DNA from: Candidatus Aquidulcis sp.
GTDB lineage: Bacteria > Chloroflexota > Anaerolineae > UBA4142
DNA length: 64,000 nt
Direction: 5' to 3'
Assembly (NCBI GenBank): GCA_020723345.1
Contig: DYJA01000021.1
Span: 1 to 64,000, forward strand
Position numbers and translations under genes: made by a program. The notes under the pieces were generated by a model, which was not told the DNA's origin, searched no databases, and was given only the letters and a program-made list of their open reading frames with translations. Positions 16,226-24,349 of the stretch are shown here, one piece after another. Position 1 is the stretch's first letter. Each line of letters begins with the position of its first letter.

Positions 16226-16371
16226 TGAGAAGGGAGAAGAGGGGATAAGAAGGCAGAAGAAGAGAGAGAAGGCGAAGAAGGTAAGAGGGCGAAGAAGGCG
16301 CGCCCTCTCCGCCCTCTCCGCCTTCTGATGCCGTCTCTGCCCTCTGATGCCCTCTCAAGCCCTCTAATGCC
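16226..16371. repeat. Family A GA-rich word-repeat hairpin, copy 4
   Basis: The longest copy, about 146 nt. Left arm GAGAAGGGAGAAGAGGGGAT and further AGAAGGC words; right arm of GCCCTCT and GCCTTCTGATGCC words, ending near GCCATCT directly before the next ATG. It sits between the two peptide permease genes. The next reading frame is open through the right arm, so start choice is uncertain there. Confidence 0.9.
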
Positions 16372-16375
16372 ATCT

Positions 16376-17242
16376 ATGACTTCTGCATCATCAAGTTTAT
16401 GGTCATCCGCGCGGCGGCGTTTGCGGCGCGATCCGGTCACGCTTGCTGCCGCCGCGTTCCTGCTGCTGTACACCGCGGCGGCAATCGGCGCGCCAGTGAT
16501 CGCGCGCGAAGTGTTTCACACAACGCCGGAGAAGATCGATCTCGTCAACGCGCTGCAATTGCCGAGCGCGCAGCACTGGCTCGGCACCGACAATTTCGGA
16601 CGCGATCAGTTCGTGCGCGTGCTGTACGGCGCGCAGGTGAGTTTGCTGATCGGTTTCAGCGCGGCGTTCATCAATTTGACGATTGGCATTTTGCTCGGCG
16701 CGCTTGCGGGCTTTTACGGCGGACGCGTCGACGACGTCGTCGTGTGGCTGATCAACACGATGCGCGGCATCCCGACATTTTTCTTGCTGCTTTTCTTCGG
16801 CGCGCTCTTCTCGCCGAGCGCGCTCGGACTCGCGGTCATCATCGGCGTCACGAGTTGGATGGGCGTCGCGCGGCTCGTGCGCGGTCAAGTGTTCGCGATC
16901 CGCAATCGCGATTTTGTGTTGGCGGGGCAAGCGCTGGGCGCGCGCGACGATCGCCTGATCTTTCATCACATCTTGCCGAACGTTTTGCCGATCGTGATCG
17001 TGTACATGGGCATGGATGTCGGCGGCGTGATCCTCACCGAGTCCGCGCTCAGTTATCTCGGCGTCGGAATTCAAGAGCCGCTCGCGTCGTGGGGCAACAT
17101 GCTCACCAAAGCGCAGACATTTTTCTTCCGCGCGCCGTGGCTCGTTTTTCCGCCGGGCTTTTTCATCTGGAGTACCGTCCTCGCGTTGTATCTGCTCGCC
17201 GATGGTTTGCGCGACGCGTTAGATCCGCGTCTGAAAGAATAG
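16376..17242 (+). CDS. Peptide ABC importer, permease 2 (DppC/OppC type)
   Basis: Inner-membrane permease of 288 aa. The start region RRRLRRDPVTLAAAAF, the GTDNFGRDQFVRVLYGAQVS block and the EAA loop GQALGARDDRLIFHHILPN are typical of DppC/OppC. The frame is open upstream to 16328 through the family A hairpin; ATG 16376 is chosen as the first codon outside the repeat words. No ribosome site is seen, suggesting coupling or use of the hairpin sequence. Partner of the permease at 15270 and the binding protein at 17337. Confidence 0.9.
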   Translation: MTSASSSLWSSARRRLRRDPVTLAAAAFLLLYTAAAIGAPVIAREVFHTTPEKIDLVNALQLPSAQHWLGTDNFGRDQFVRVLYGAQVSLLIGFSAAFINLTIGILLGALAGFYGGRVDDVVVWLINTMRGIPTFFLLLFFGALFSPSALGLAVIIGVTSWMGVARLVRGQVFAIRNRDFVLAGQALGARDDRLIFHHILPNVLPIVIVYMGMDVGGVILTESALSYLGVGIQEPLASWGNMLTKAQTFFFRAPWLVFPPGFFIWSTVLALYLLADGLRDALDPRLKE

Positions 17243-17255
17243 ATCGCGCGCGGCA

Positions 17256-17265
17256 AAGGAGGTGA
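17256..17265 (+). promoter_or_regulatory. STAB-SD-like sequence upstream of peptide-binding protein
   Basis: AAGGAGGTGA preceded by A, complementary to the 16S 3' end, located 81 nt before the ATG at 17337, which has its own AAGGAGGAG. A nine-codon frame (ATG 17265 to TAG 17294) follows with unworkably short spacing. Confidence 0.6.
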
Positions 17266-17290
17266 TGCAAGTTCTGCGCGCACAAATTAC

Positions 17291-17315
17291 GTAGGGCAAA
17301 TTTGCAAATTTGTCC
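17291..17315. repeat. Family C palindrome, copy 3
   Basis: GTAGGGCAAATTTG followed by CAAATTTGTCCCCC, one mismatch to the family pattern. It lies between the remote anti-16S sequence and the real ribosome site of the peptide-binding protein. Confidence 0.85.
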
Positions 17316-17336
17316 CCCAACTCAAGGAGGAGAAAA

Positions 17337-19070
17337 ATGAATCGCGTAACTGCTTTGTTTGTTTTGCTCGTTTTGCTCGCGCTCGTCGCGTGCGCCGCGC
17401 CGACTGCCGCGCCGCAGGCAACTGTCGCGCCGCAAGCGACGGCGGTACCTAAAGCAACTACTCCGCCGCAAGCAACGACCGCGCCGCTTGCAACCGCCGC
17501 GCCGCCGACAGCCGCACAACCCGGGCGCGGCGGCACCATCGTTCACGGCACGTACGCCGACGCGAAAGTTTTGAATCCACATCTGACGACCGATGTGCCG
17601 TCGAGCGAAATTTTCACGCGCGTGCATGAACCGCTGCTCGACACCGATCCGACAACCGGCGCGCCGATTCCCTGGTTGGCGGACAAGTGGGACATTAGCG
17701 CGGACGGTTTGACGTACACTTTTTATTTGCACAAAGATGTGAAATGGCACGATGGCAAACCGTTCACCGCGAACGACGTCAAGTACACTGTCGAGGCGAT
17801 CCTCGATCCGAAGACTGACAGCCCGCGTAAATCGTTGTTCGATCAAGTCAAGGGCGCGAAGGATCGACAAGACAAAACCAAGAACGTCACCGACACCGCG
17901 GGCGTACAAGTCGTGGACGATCTCACGATCAAATTCGTTTTGACCGAACCGTACTGTCCGTTCCTCGTTTCGACGATGCCGGCATTGCGCGTGCTGCCCA
18001 AGCATTTGTACGATGGCACGGACGTCAACACCAACGAGTACAACAAAAAACCGATCGGCACCGGCGCGTGGAAATTCAAAGAGTGGTTGAAGGACGATCA
18101 CATCACGCTCGTCGCGAACAAGGATTGGTGGAAACAGTCCGGCGGTCCGATGCTGGACACGTACATTTACAAAACGGTGAAAGACGCGACCGTGATCATG
18201 GCGCAACTGAAGAGCGGCGAAATGGACATGGGCGGCATTTTGCCGCAAGACATTCCCGAAGTCGAAAAGTCGTCGTCGCTGCAACTCTACAAAATTCCCG
18301 GCTTGAGTTACGAATACATGGGCTTTAATGTCACGCGCGTCACCGACAAAAAAGTCCGCCAGGCGATCACCTACGCGCTCGACCGCGCGGCGATCGCGCA
18401 AAAGGCGATGGGCGGCTTGTCGCCGGTGCGCGATAGCCACTTGCCGCCGACTTCGTGGGCGTTCAAAGCCGGCGATTTCCCGGCGTACAAATTTGACGTC
18501 GCTAAAGCCAAGTCGCTGCTCGATGAAGCCGGATGGAAAGTCGGCGCAGACGGAGCGCGCGCGGACGTGTCCGGCAAACCGGTCACGCTGCACCTGTGGT
18601 ACAACTCCGGCGACACGCAGCGCGAAGGTACCGCGTTGATCGCGCAGCAGCAACTCAAAGATGTCGGACTCAAAGTCGAGATTCACTCGCAAGAGTGGAA
18701 CGCGTATCTCGACCGCTTGAACAACAGCCGCGACTATGACATGTTCCTCAACGCGTGGATTCTCTCGCCCGAATTCGGTCCGCACACCAAAAACATTTTC
18801 TACACCAAGGGGCGTTTCAATCGCTGGGTGTGGAGCAACGAACAAGTGGACAAGGCGCTCGATGCCGCGCTCATCGTGCCCGGCTGCAAGGAAGCCGACC
18901 GCGCCAAGTACTACCAAGAATTCGAGCGCATCCGCGCCGAAGAATTGCCGAACGTCGCGCTGTACGATGTCGTCTCGCTCACTGTCGTCAACAAAAAGTT
19001 TCAGGGCGTCGACCCCAAGCCCGTGGGTGGCTTGACCTGGAACTTTTATCAGTGGTCGATCAAGAAGTAG
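17337..19070 (+). CDS. Peptide ABC importer, substrate-binding lipoprotein (SBP family 5)
   Basis: Extracellular binding lipoprotein of 577 aa, DppA/OppA/MppA class. The signal ends in LALVAC, followed by a Pro/Gln/Ala/Thr linker to about residue 63; the binding fold includes LADKWDISADGLTYTFYL and VKWHDGKPFTANDVKYT, a diagnostic block. By context the ligand may be a muropeptide or stem peptide (inference). AAGGAGGAG precedes the ATG. The TAG stop is directly followed by a family D hairpin, exactly as in the sugar-binding gene at 8873. Confidence 0.92.
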   Translation: MNRVTALFVLLVLLALVACAAPTAAPQATVAPQATAVPKATTPPQATTAPLATAAPPTAAQPGRGGTIVHGTYADAKVLNPHLTTDVPSSEIFTRVHEPLLDTDPTTGAPIPWLADKWDISADGLTYTFYLHKDVKWHDGKPFTANDVKYTVEAILDPKTDSPRKSLFDQVKGAKDRQDKTKNVTDTAGVQVVDDLTIKFVLTEPYCPFLVSTMPALRVLPKHLYDGTDVNTNEYNKKPIGTGAWKFKEWLKDDHITLVANKDWWKQSGGPMLDTYIYKTVKDATVIMAQLKSGEMDMGGILPQDIPEVEKSSSLQLYKIPGLSYEYMGFNVTRVTDKKVRQAITYALDRAAIAQKAMGGLSPVRDSHLPPTSWAFKAGDFPAYKFDVAKAKSLLDEAGWKVGADGARADVSGKPVTLHLWYNSGDTQREGTALIAQQQLKDVGLKVEIHSQEWNAYLDRLNNSRDYDMFLNAWILSPEFGPHTKNIFYTKGRFNRWVWSNEQVDKALDAALIVPGCKEADRAKYYQEFERIRAEELPNVALYDVVSLTVVNKKFQGVDPKPVGGLTWNFYQWSIKK

Positions 19071-19125
19071 TACGTGAAACGTGATGCGTGTTGCGTGAGA
19101 CGGAACACGTAACACGCATCACGTT
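19071..19125. repeat. Family D word-repeat hairpin, copy 2
   Basis: Left arm 19078-19097 (AACGTGATGCGTGTTGCGTG) and right arm 19106-19125 pair at 19 of 20 positions. The first bases TACGTGAAACGTGA are the same as in copy 1, and both start immediately after the TAG of a binding-protein gene. Confidence 0.9.
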
Positions 19126-19149
19126 GTTGCAAGACGGAATCTACGAAAC

Positions 19150-20262
19150 ATGAATTTTGCCCCGGTCGAAAGTGTCGTTCAATCACATCTTGGCAAAACC
19201 TTTCCCGCCGCGCAACTCGCAATTTGGATGCGCGGCGAATTGGTGTACGAAAACGCGTTCGGCTACCTCGATCCCGAAACGAAATTACGTAGCACGCAAC
19301 ACGCAACACGTTTCGATTTTGCCTCGGTGTCCAAACTCTTCACCGTCGCCGCGTTCATGACTTTTGTCGAGCAGGGACGCGTCGCGCTCGATCAACGCGT
19401 CTGCGAACTGCTGCCGGAATTTGTCGGCGCGCGCGCGATCACGCCGTACCCCGATCCGCTGAAACCGGGCGCGGTCGTTGAGGTTGTTCCCGGAACGAAC
19501 GCGCGCGCCGACGCGAGCCAGGTCACCTTTCAAAATCTGCTCGCGCACAATTCCGGCTTGCCCGCGTGGCTGCCGCTGTGGAAATCGGACACGCGCGAGG
19601 AACGCCGCGCGACCGCGCTTGCGTGCGCGTTCGCGTATCCGACCGGCGCGCGCGTCGTCTACAGCGACATCGGCTTGATCTTGATCGGCTTTGCGCTCGA
19701 AAAACTCGCGGGCAAATCGCTCGACGCGATCGTGCGCGAACGCGTGACCGCGCCGCTCGGTCTCGACTCCATCGGCTACGGTCCGATTCCGCCGGACAAC
19801 GTCGCGCCGACGGAATTTTACGCGCATCAAAATCGCCGGATGTGCGGCGAAGTTCACGACGAAAACGCGTGGTCGCTCGGCGGCGTCGCCGGACACGCGG
19901 GCGTGTTCGGCAACGCGCGCGATCTTGCCGCGTTCGGCGAAGCGCTGCGAACGAATCGTCTGCTGACGCGCGCAACGCTCGCGGAGATGACGCGTCTGCA
20001 AGCGCAAGACGGCGCGGTGCGGCGCGGCATCGGGTTCGCGTTGTGGTCGCCGGATCCCGCGGCAGCGAGCAACCCGCTCAGCGAGCAAGCGTTCGGGCAT
20101 CTCGGTTTCACCGGCACATCGCTCTGGATCGATCCGACGCGCGATCTCGCGATCGCGTGCTTGGCGAATCGCGTGTACTATGGACGCGACAACGCGGACG
20201 CGATGATGCGGTTTCGCGTCGCGCTGCATCGCGCGGTGAGGCAAGTGATAGGGGACAAGTGA
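19150..20262 (+). CDS. Serine beta-lactamase-like hydrolase, probable AmiE-type amidase
   Basis: Peptidase S12/class C beta-lactamase-fold protein of 370 aa. The catalytic motifs are SVSK at 59-62 (Ser59, Lys62), Y-S-D at 171-173 in place of Y-x-N, and H-L-G at 317-319 in place of K-T-G. In Bacillus the similarly placed AmiE (YbbE) removes the peptide from MurNAc; given NagZ and NamZ here, the same role is likely but inferred. A GTGA-word repeat encodes about residues 46-55 in frame (LRSTQHATRF), just before SVSK. The last residues VIGDK and the stop come from the palindrome at 20245. No signal peptide is seen. Confidence 0.8.
   Translation: MNFAPVESVVQSHLGKTFPAAQLAIWMRGELVYENAFGYLDPETKLRSTQHATRFDFASVSKLFTVAAFMTFVEQGRVALDQRVCELLPEFVGARAITPYPDPLKPGAVVEVVPGTNARADASQVTFQNLLAHNSGLPAWLPLWKSDTREERRATALACAFAYPTGARVVYSDIGLILIGFALEKLAGKSLDAIVRERVTAPLGLDSIGYGPIPPDNVAPTEFYAHQNRRMCGEVHDENAWSLGGVAGHAGVFGNARDLAAFGEALRTNRLLTRATLAEMTRLQAQDGAVRRGIGFALWSPDPAAASNPLSEQAFGHLGFTGTSLWIDPTRDLAIACLANRVYYGRDNADAMMRFRVALHRAVRQVIGDK
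19286..19313. repeat. Family D word repeat inside a coding region
   Basis: ACGTAGCACGCAACACGCAA followed by CACGTTTC: three ACGCAACAC-type words like the right arm of family D, read in frame within the S12 hydrolase gene. The opposite arm is absent. Confidence 0.65.
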
Positions 20263-20338
20263 CAGGGGGAGTGAAACGTGATGCGTGATACGTGAACCAT
20301 CCCGTGTTTCTTGTCACCCGTCACCTGTCACGTTCCCC
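20245..20338. repeat. Palindrome with GTGACAGGGG and GTGATGCGTGA words
   Basis: Left part GTGATAGGGGACAAGTGACA then family D words GTGAAACGTGATGCGTGATA; right part TTGTCACCCGTCACCTGTCA then CGTTCCCC. The arms pair in an imperfect register. It holds the hydrolase stop (TGA 20260-20262) and ends just before the nagZ ribosome site. Confidence 0.8.
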
Positions 20339-20349
20339 AAGGAGTTGAA

Positions 20350-21399
20350 ATGACAATTGATGCTGCACTCGCGCGAATGACGCTGGAGCAAAAAGCCGGT
20401 CAAGTGATGATGTTCGGCTTCGACGGCGTCGCGCTCGACGCGGAACTGCGCGCGCTGATCGAGCAGGTGCATCCGGGCGGCGTCGTGCTTTTCGCGCGCA
20501 ATGTCGAATCGCCGCGCCAACTCGCGCAACTCGATCTGGATTTGCAACGCGCCGCAAAGTCGAACGGCGATCCGGGGTTGATTATCAGCATCGATCAGGA
20601 AGGCGGGCGCGTCGCGCGTTTGCGCCAACCTCAGGGCTTTGCCGAATTTCCGAGCGCGCGTGATGTCGGCGCGTCGCACGATCCGATGGAAACCGCGCGT
20701 GAAATTGCGAGCGCGATGGCAGCCGAAATGAAAGCGGCGGCGATCAACATGGATCTCGCGCCGGTGCTCGATGTCAACAACAATCCCACCAACCCGATCA
20801 TCGGAGATCGCTCGCGTTCGTTCGGCGCGGATCCGGCGCTCGTCACGGCGTGCGGTGTCGCGTTCATCGAAACGCTGCAAGCCGAAGGGATCATGGCGGT
20901 CGGCAAACATTTTCCGGGGCACGGCGACACGACGGTTGATTCGCACATCGCGTTGCCAATCGTGCCGCACGACCGCGCGCGTTTGGAGCAGATCGAATTT
21001 GCGCCGTTCAAGGCGGCGATTGCGGCGGGCGTCGCAGGCATCATGTCGGCGCACGTTGCGTTCCCCGCGATCGATCCGACGCCGAATCGCGCCGCGACGC
21101 TGTCGTCCAAGGTGATGACCGATCTGCTGCGCGACGAATTGAAATTCACCGGCATTCGCATGACCGATTCATTGGAGATGGGCGCGCTGCAAACGACCGG
21201 TTATCCCGTTCCGCGCGCGGCGACGACCGCGCTGAACGCGGGCGCGGACATGCTGCTCTTCAACTGTGGACACGCGTTGAACCGGCAAGCGCACGCGGCA
21301 ATCGTAGATGCAGTCACGCGCGGCGAGATTCCGCTGACGCGATTGGACGAGGCGGTGCGGCGCGTCTTGATCGCCAAAGAGCGATTTGGAATTTTGTGA
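20350..21399 (+). CDS. nagZ: Beta-N-acetylglucosaminidase NagZ
   Basis: Glycoside hydrolase family 3 enzyme of 349 aa that cuts GlcNAc from GlcNAc-MurNAc or GlcNAc-anhydroMurNAc. The loop KHFPGHGDT at 186-194 carries the His-Asp acid/base dyad characteristic of bacterial NagZ, and Asp273 in TDSLEMGA is the expected nucleophile. There is no signal peptide, so it works in the cytoplasm on imported disaccharides, unlike the secreted Bacillus enzyme. The ATG at 20350 follows AAGGAG. Products would feed the BadF-type kinase (GlcNAc) and AnmK/MurQ. Confidence 0.95.
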   Translation: MTIDAALARMTLEQKAGQVMMFGFDGVALDAELRALIEQVHPGGVVLFARNVESPRQLAQLDLDLQRAAKSNGDPGLIISIDQEGGRVARLRQPQGFAEFPSARDVGASHDPMETAREIASAMAAEMKAAAINMDLAPVLDVNNNPTNPIIGDRSRSFGADPALVTACGVAFIETLQAEGIMAVGKHFPGHGDTTVDSHIALPIVPHDRARLEQIEFAPFKAAIAAGVAGIMSAHVAFPAIDPTPNRAATLSSKVMTDLLRDELKFTGIRMTDSLEMGALQTTGYPVPRAATTALNAGADMLLFNCGHALNRQAHAAIVDAVTRGEIPLTRLDEAVRRVLIAKERFGIL

Positions 21400-21413
21400 C
21401 GCGCAAAATATGA

Positions 21414-21590
21414 TCCGCGAATAACGCTAATAGACATTATCGGAAATAAACCCAATCCAGAATTTCGACACAGATTAATACTGATTACCACTGATCTCTA
21501 GGTTTTCAATCTGTGCGCATCTGTGTTTATCAGTGTCCAAAATTATTGCCGATAAAGTCTAATGAGATTTAGATTCGCGTTATTCGCGGA
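21414..21590. repeat. MITE-like nested palindrome, copy 1 (family E, long form)
   Basis: A 177-nt element with perfect 14-bp terminal inverted repeats TCCGCGAATAACGC (21414-21427) and GCGTTATTCGCGGA (21577-21590). Inside is a second pair TTATCGG/CCGATAA, and at the centre CACAGATTAATACTGATTAC-type words facing AATCTGTGCGCATCTGTG. No open reading frame of its own. A related copy is at 61578-61740, a short core copy at 22579-22637. Confidence 0.82.
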
Positions 21591-21603
21591 CGACAAAATC
21601 ATC

Positions 21604-22608
21604 ATGGTTCTGGAATCATTTGCTGCGAACGATCCCGCGCATATCGCCGCCGCTGTCGCGATCTGGAACGCGGCGTGCGGCGACGATCTGGCGATCATGC
21701 CGCGCTTTGTCGAGTACAACACGCGCGCGGCGACCGGCGCGACGCAAGCCGGGCGCATTGCGATTTCCGACGATGCGCCGGTTGGTTTCGTGTTGGCGAG
21801 CGCGCTGCCAAACGATCCGCAGACCTCGCCGCGCGAAATGGGATGGATTGACGCGCTCGCAATCGCGCCAGAATTTCAGCGGCGCGGCGTCGGCGGCGAA
21901 TTGCTCGCGTGGGCGGAAGCTTGGCTGCGCGAACAAAGTTGTTTGCGCGCGCGACTCGGCGGCAGTTTGCGCCCGTTCGTCGCGGGCTTGCCGACCGAAT
22001 TGCAAACCGACGCGTTCTTTCGCGCGCGCGGTTACGCGCCGCGCTCGAACGGCGAACGCGTCTGGGACGTTGCGCGCGATTTGCGCGATTACGTTTCGAC
22101 GCGACCTCCGAGCGACGCGGTGATTCGCCCGGCGCGACCCGACGACGAAACCGCGCTGTTGGAATTTTTCGCGCGCGAGTTTCCCAATCGCTGGCGATTT
22201 GAGTACGAGGAATTCTTGCGCGTCGGCGGATGTATTTCGGATTGGATCGTATTGACGACGACGCGCGGCGTGGACGGTTTCGCCAAATTGTGTTTTGAAG
22301 ATTCAATTTCGCCGATCAATCGCGTGTATCCGTGGAAACTGCCGCGTCCCTGGGGACAACTCGGACCGATTGGCGTGAGCGCGGACGCGCGCGGCAAAGG
22401 ATACGGCGGCGCGCTGCTGGATACTGCGCTGTGTCATCTGCGCGACGCGGGCGTGCGCGGTTGCGTGATTGACTGGACGGATTTGGTGGATTTCTACGCG
22501 CGGTTCGGGTTCACGCCGTATTGTGAATACGCGATGCTGATCAAGAATCTGTTGTACGCAAATTCGAGGAGAATCAACGGGACACAGATCAACACTGATT
22601 CACACTGA
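21604..22608 (+). CDS. Double-domain GNAT acetyltransferase
   Basis: Protein of 334 aa with two GNAT domains, about 1-165 and 178-325. The first has the acetyl-CoA loop FQRRGVGGELLAWAE, the second ARGKGYGGALLDTALCH. Such tandem proteins include mycothiol synthase-like acyltransferases, but the substrate here is unknown. ATG 21604 is preferred; ATG 21562 would start inside the MITE-like element. The final residues (NGTQINTDSH) and the stop are encoded by the family E core at 22579, so the natural end was probably near RRI. Confidence 0.78.
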   Translation: MVLESFAANDPAHIAAAVAIWNAACGDDLAIMPRFVEYNTRAATGATQAGRIAISDDAPVGFVLASALPNDPQTSPREMGWIDALAIAPEFQRRGVGGELLAWAEAWLREQSCLRARLGGSLRPFVAGLPTELQTDAFFRARGYAPRSNGERVWDVARDLRDYVSTRPPSDAVIRPARPDDETALLEFFAREFPNRWRFEYEEFLRVGGCISDWIVLTTTRGVDGFAKLCFEDSISPINRVYPWKLPRPWGQLGPIGVSADARGKGYGGALLDTALCHLRDAGVRGCVIDWTDLVDFYARFGFTPYCEYAMLIKNLLYANSRRINGTQINTDSH

Positions 22609-22637
22609 TTTTCTAATCTGTGTTCATCAGTGTCCTG
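22579..22637. repeat. Family E core palindrome, short form
   Basis: GGGACACAGATCAACACTGA and TTCACACTGATT words on the left, AATCTGTGTTCATCAGTGTC on the right. The last ten codons of the GNAT gene are in the left arm and the stop TGA is part of ACACTGA. Confidence 0.85.
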
Positions 22638-22654
22638 TTTTCAGAGGAATGTTG

Positions 22655-23614
22655 ATGCAGGAAAACTCGCAGTCGTCGGCGGTCGGTGGTCCGCCGTCGT
22701 TCGTCATCGGCGTGGACGGCGGCGGCACGCGCACGCGCGCGCGTCTTGCGAACTTGCGCGGCGAAGCGCTGGGCAACGGCGAAGCGGGCATCGCGAATCC
22801 GAACGCGCGCGGTTTTGCCGCCGCGCAAACCGAAATTCTGCTCGCGATTGAGCGCGCGTTTCAAGACGCGCGCATCGAAAAACAAATGGTCGCGGCGGTG
22901 TGCCTCGGCATCGGCGGCGTGGATCGCGCGGACGAACGCGCGCGCTTTGCGGAATGGGCGCGGCAAACGATCGCGCCGCACGCGCAAATCGTGAACGACG
23001 GCGAAATCGTGCTCGCGGCGGGCTTGCCCGAAAATTGGGGTGTCGCGCTGATCGCCGGTACGGGTTCGATTGCATGGGGCAAAACGCGCGATGGTCGCAT
23101 CGCGCGCGCGGGCGGCTGGGGCTATTTGATCGGCGACGAGGGGAGCGGCTTTGAACTTGCGCGCGAGGCGCTGCGCGCCGCGACGCAAGCATCGGACGGA
23201 CGCGGCGAGCCGACCAAGTTGCTCAATGCGATTCTCGATCACTGGGATTTGAATTCCACGATGGAGTTGGTGCCGCGCGTCTATCGCTCCGGGCTTGCGC
23301 CCGCCGACATCGCGCGGCTCGCGCCGCTCGTCGTGCGCGCGGCGGAAGATGGCGACGCAGTCGCGCGACGATTGATCGAGCGTGCGGCGAGCGCGCTCGC
23401 GGACACAGTGATCGGCTTGGCGCGCGTGCTGCAATTGCGCGATGAAAAAATTCCGCTCGCGCTCGCGGGCGGGTTGCTGCTGGAAGCCGAATTACTGCGC
23501 GCGCATCTCCGCACAGAATTGACGCGGCGCGGCGATCAGTTTGCGCCGATTGTGCTAGTGCGCGAGCCGGTTGAAGGCGCGGTGCGGATGGCAATCGAGA
23601 CCCGTTTTCTTTGA
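22655..23614 (+). CDS. BadF/BadG-type amino-sugar kinase (GlcNAc/MurNAc kinase)
   Basis: ASKHA-fold kinase of 319 aa. The phosphate-1 motif DGGGTRTRAR is at 21-30, phosphate-2 region GTGSIAWGK near residue 130, and the adenosine part LALAGGLLLE near the end. Family members include human NAGK and Clostridium MurK, which phosphorylate GlcNAc and MurNAc. By context it should make GlcNAc-6-P from GlcNAc freed by NagZ and MurNAc-6-P from MurNAc freed by NamZ. ATG 22655 is chosen because AGAGGA lies six nt ahead; ATG 22649 would overlap it. The stop is in a hairpin loop. Confidence 0.87.
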   Translation: MQENSQSSAVGGPPSFVIGVDGGGTRTRARLANLRGEALGNGEAGIANPNARGFAAAQTEILLAIERAFQDARIEKQMVAAVCLGIGGVDRADERARFAEWARQTIAPHAQIVNDGEIVLAAGLPENWGVALIAGTGSIAWGKTRDGRIARAGGWGYLIGDEGSGFELAREALRAATQASDGRGEPTKLLNAILDHWDLNSTMELVPRVYRSGLAPADIARLAPLVVRAAEDGDAVARRLIERAASALADTVIGLARVLQLRDEKIPLALAGGLLLEAELLRAHLRTELTRRGDQFAPIVLVREPVEGAVRMAIETRFL

Positions 23615-23627
23615 GAGAACGGGTCTC
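23597..23627. terminator. Bidirectional terminator-like hairpin between convergent genes
   Basis: Arms GAGACCCGTT (23597-23606) and AACGGGTCTC (23618-23627) are perfect, followed by TAAATTTT on the plus strand. The kinase stop codon sits in the loop and the HAD gene stop touches the right arm. Confidence 0.75.
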
Positions 23628-24325
23628 TAAATTTTATCCACTAACTCCGTCAAACGGCGGACGCGTGGCACAACCGCGTAATCGGGGTACCAGTTGTCGC
23701 GGTCGAGCAGAATCGCATTCCAGCCCGCGTTGTGCGCGCCGTCGACGTCCGCGTGGATGCCGTCGCCGACAAACAAGAGATCGCGCGGCGACCGTTTGGC
23801 GGTGCGCGCCGCGTAATCGAAAATCGCGCGGTCGGGTTTTTCCGCGCGCACGATCGCGGAGACGGCGAAGACGGAAAAATAATCGCCGATGCCGAGCGCG
23901 CGCAAAACCTGTTCGAGATTCGCGGTAAAATTCGAAACGATGCCGAGTGGCAAACCGCGCGCCTGCAGCGCGTCGAGTGCGGGGCGCACATCGTCGAAGA
24001 CGTGGTTGAAATCGCCGCGGCGAAAGAGGGTGTACAAATGATGGATCGCCGCGTCGTCGCGCGCGAGCCCGAGACGTGCCCAGCCATCGGCGAAAAGCGT
24101 CGTCCAGAACTTCTTGCCCGCGCGCGCATCGAGCGAGAGCGGCGGCGCGGCGCGCGCACGCGCGGGAATTTCGTCGTCGAGCGCGCCGAACATGCGCAGC
24201 GCAACCGCTAGATCGAGCGTGACGCCACGCGCGTGCGCGAGCGCAACGTATTCACGCGCGACGCGTTCGCGCCCCATTTGCATCAACACGCCGCCGACAT
24301 CGAAAAAGACGCCGCGATATTTCAT
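23627..24325 (-). CDS. HAD-family hydrolase, subfamily IA
   Basis: Phosphatase-like protein of 232 aa. Motif I FFDVGGVL has Asp10 as nucleophile but a Gly where the usual second Asp (DxD) stands, as in 2-haloacid dehalogenase-like and some HAD-IA proteins. Motif II is IVSNFT, motif III the Lys in AEKPD, motif IV VGDGIHADVDGA. It faces the kinase gene across a terminator and may belong to the next minus-strand group. A MurNAc-6-P phosphatase role is conceivable from position only. Substrate unknown. Confidence 0.82.
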   Translation of the reverse strand: MKYRGVFFDVGGVLMQMGRERVAREYVALAHARGVTLDLAVALRMFGALDDEIPARARAAPPLSLDARAGKKFWTTLFADGWARLGLARDDAAIHHLYTLFRRGDFNHVFDDVRPALDALQARGLPLGIVSNFTANLEQVLRALGIGDYFSVFAVSAIVRAEKPDRAIFDYAARTAKRSPRDLLFVGDGIHADVDGAHNAGWNAILLDRDNWYPDYAVVPRVRRLTELVDKI

Positions 24326-24349
24326 AGAACCTCTGCTGATTCAGCGCGC

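Noticed and set aside
16328-16375. Earlier start of the peptide permease within the family A hairpin
   Set aside because: The residues would be repeat-encoded Pro/Ser words absent from DppC proteins; ATG 16376 gives the usual N-terminus.
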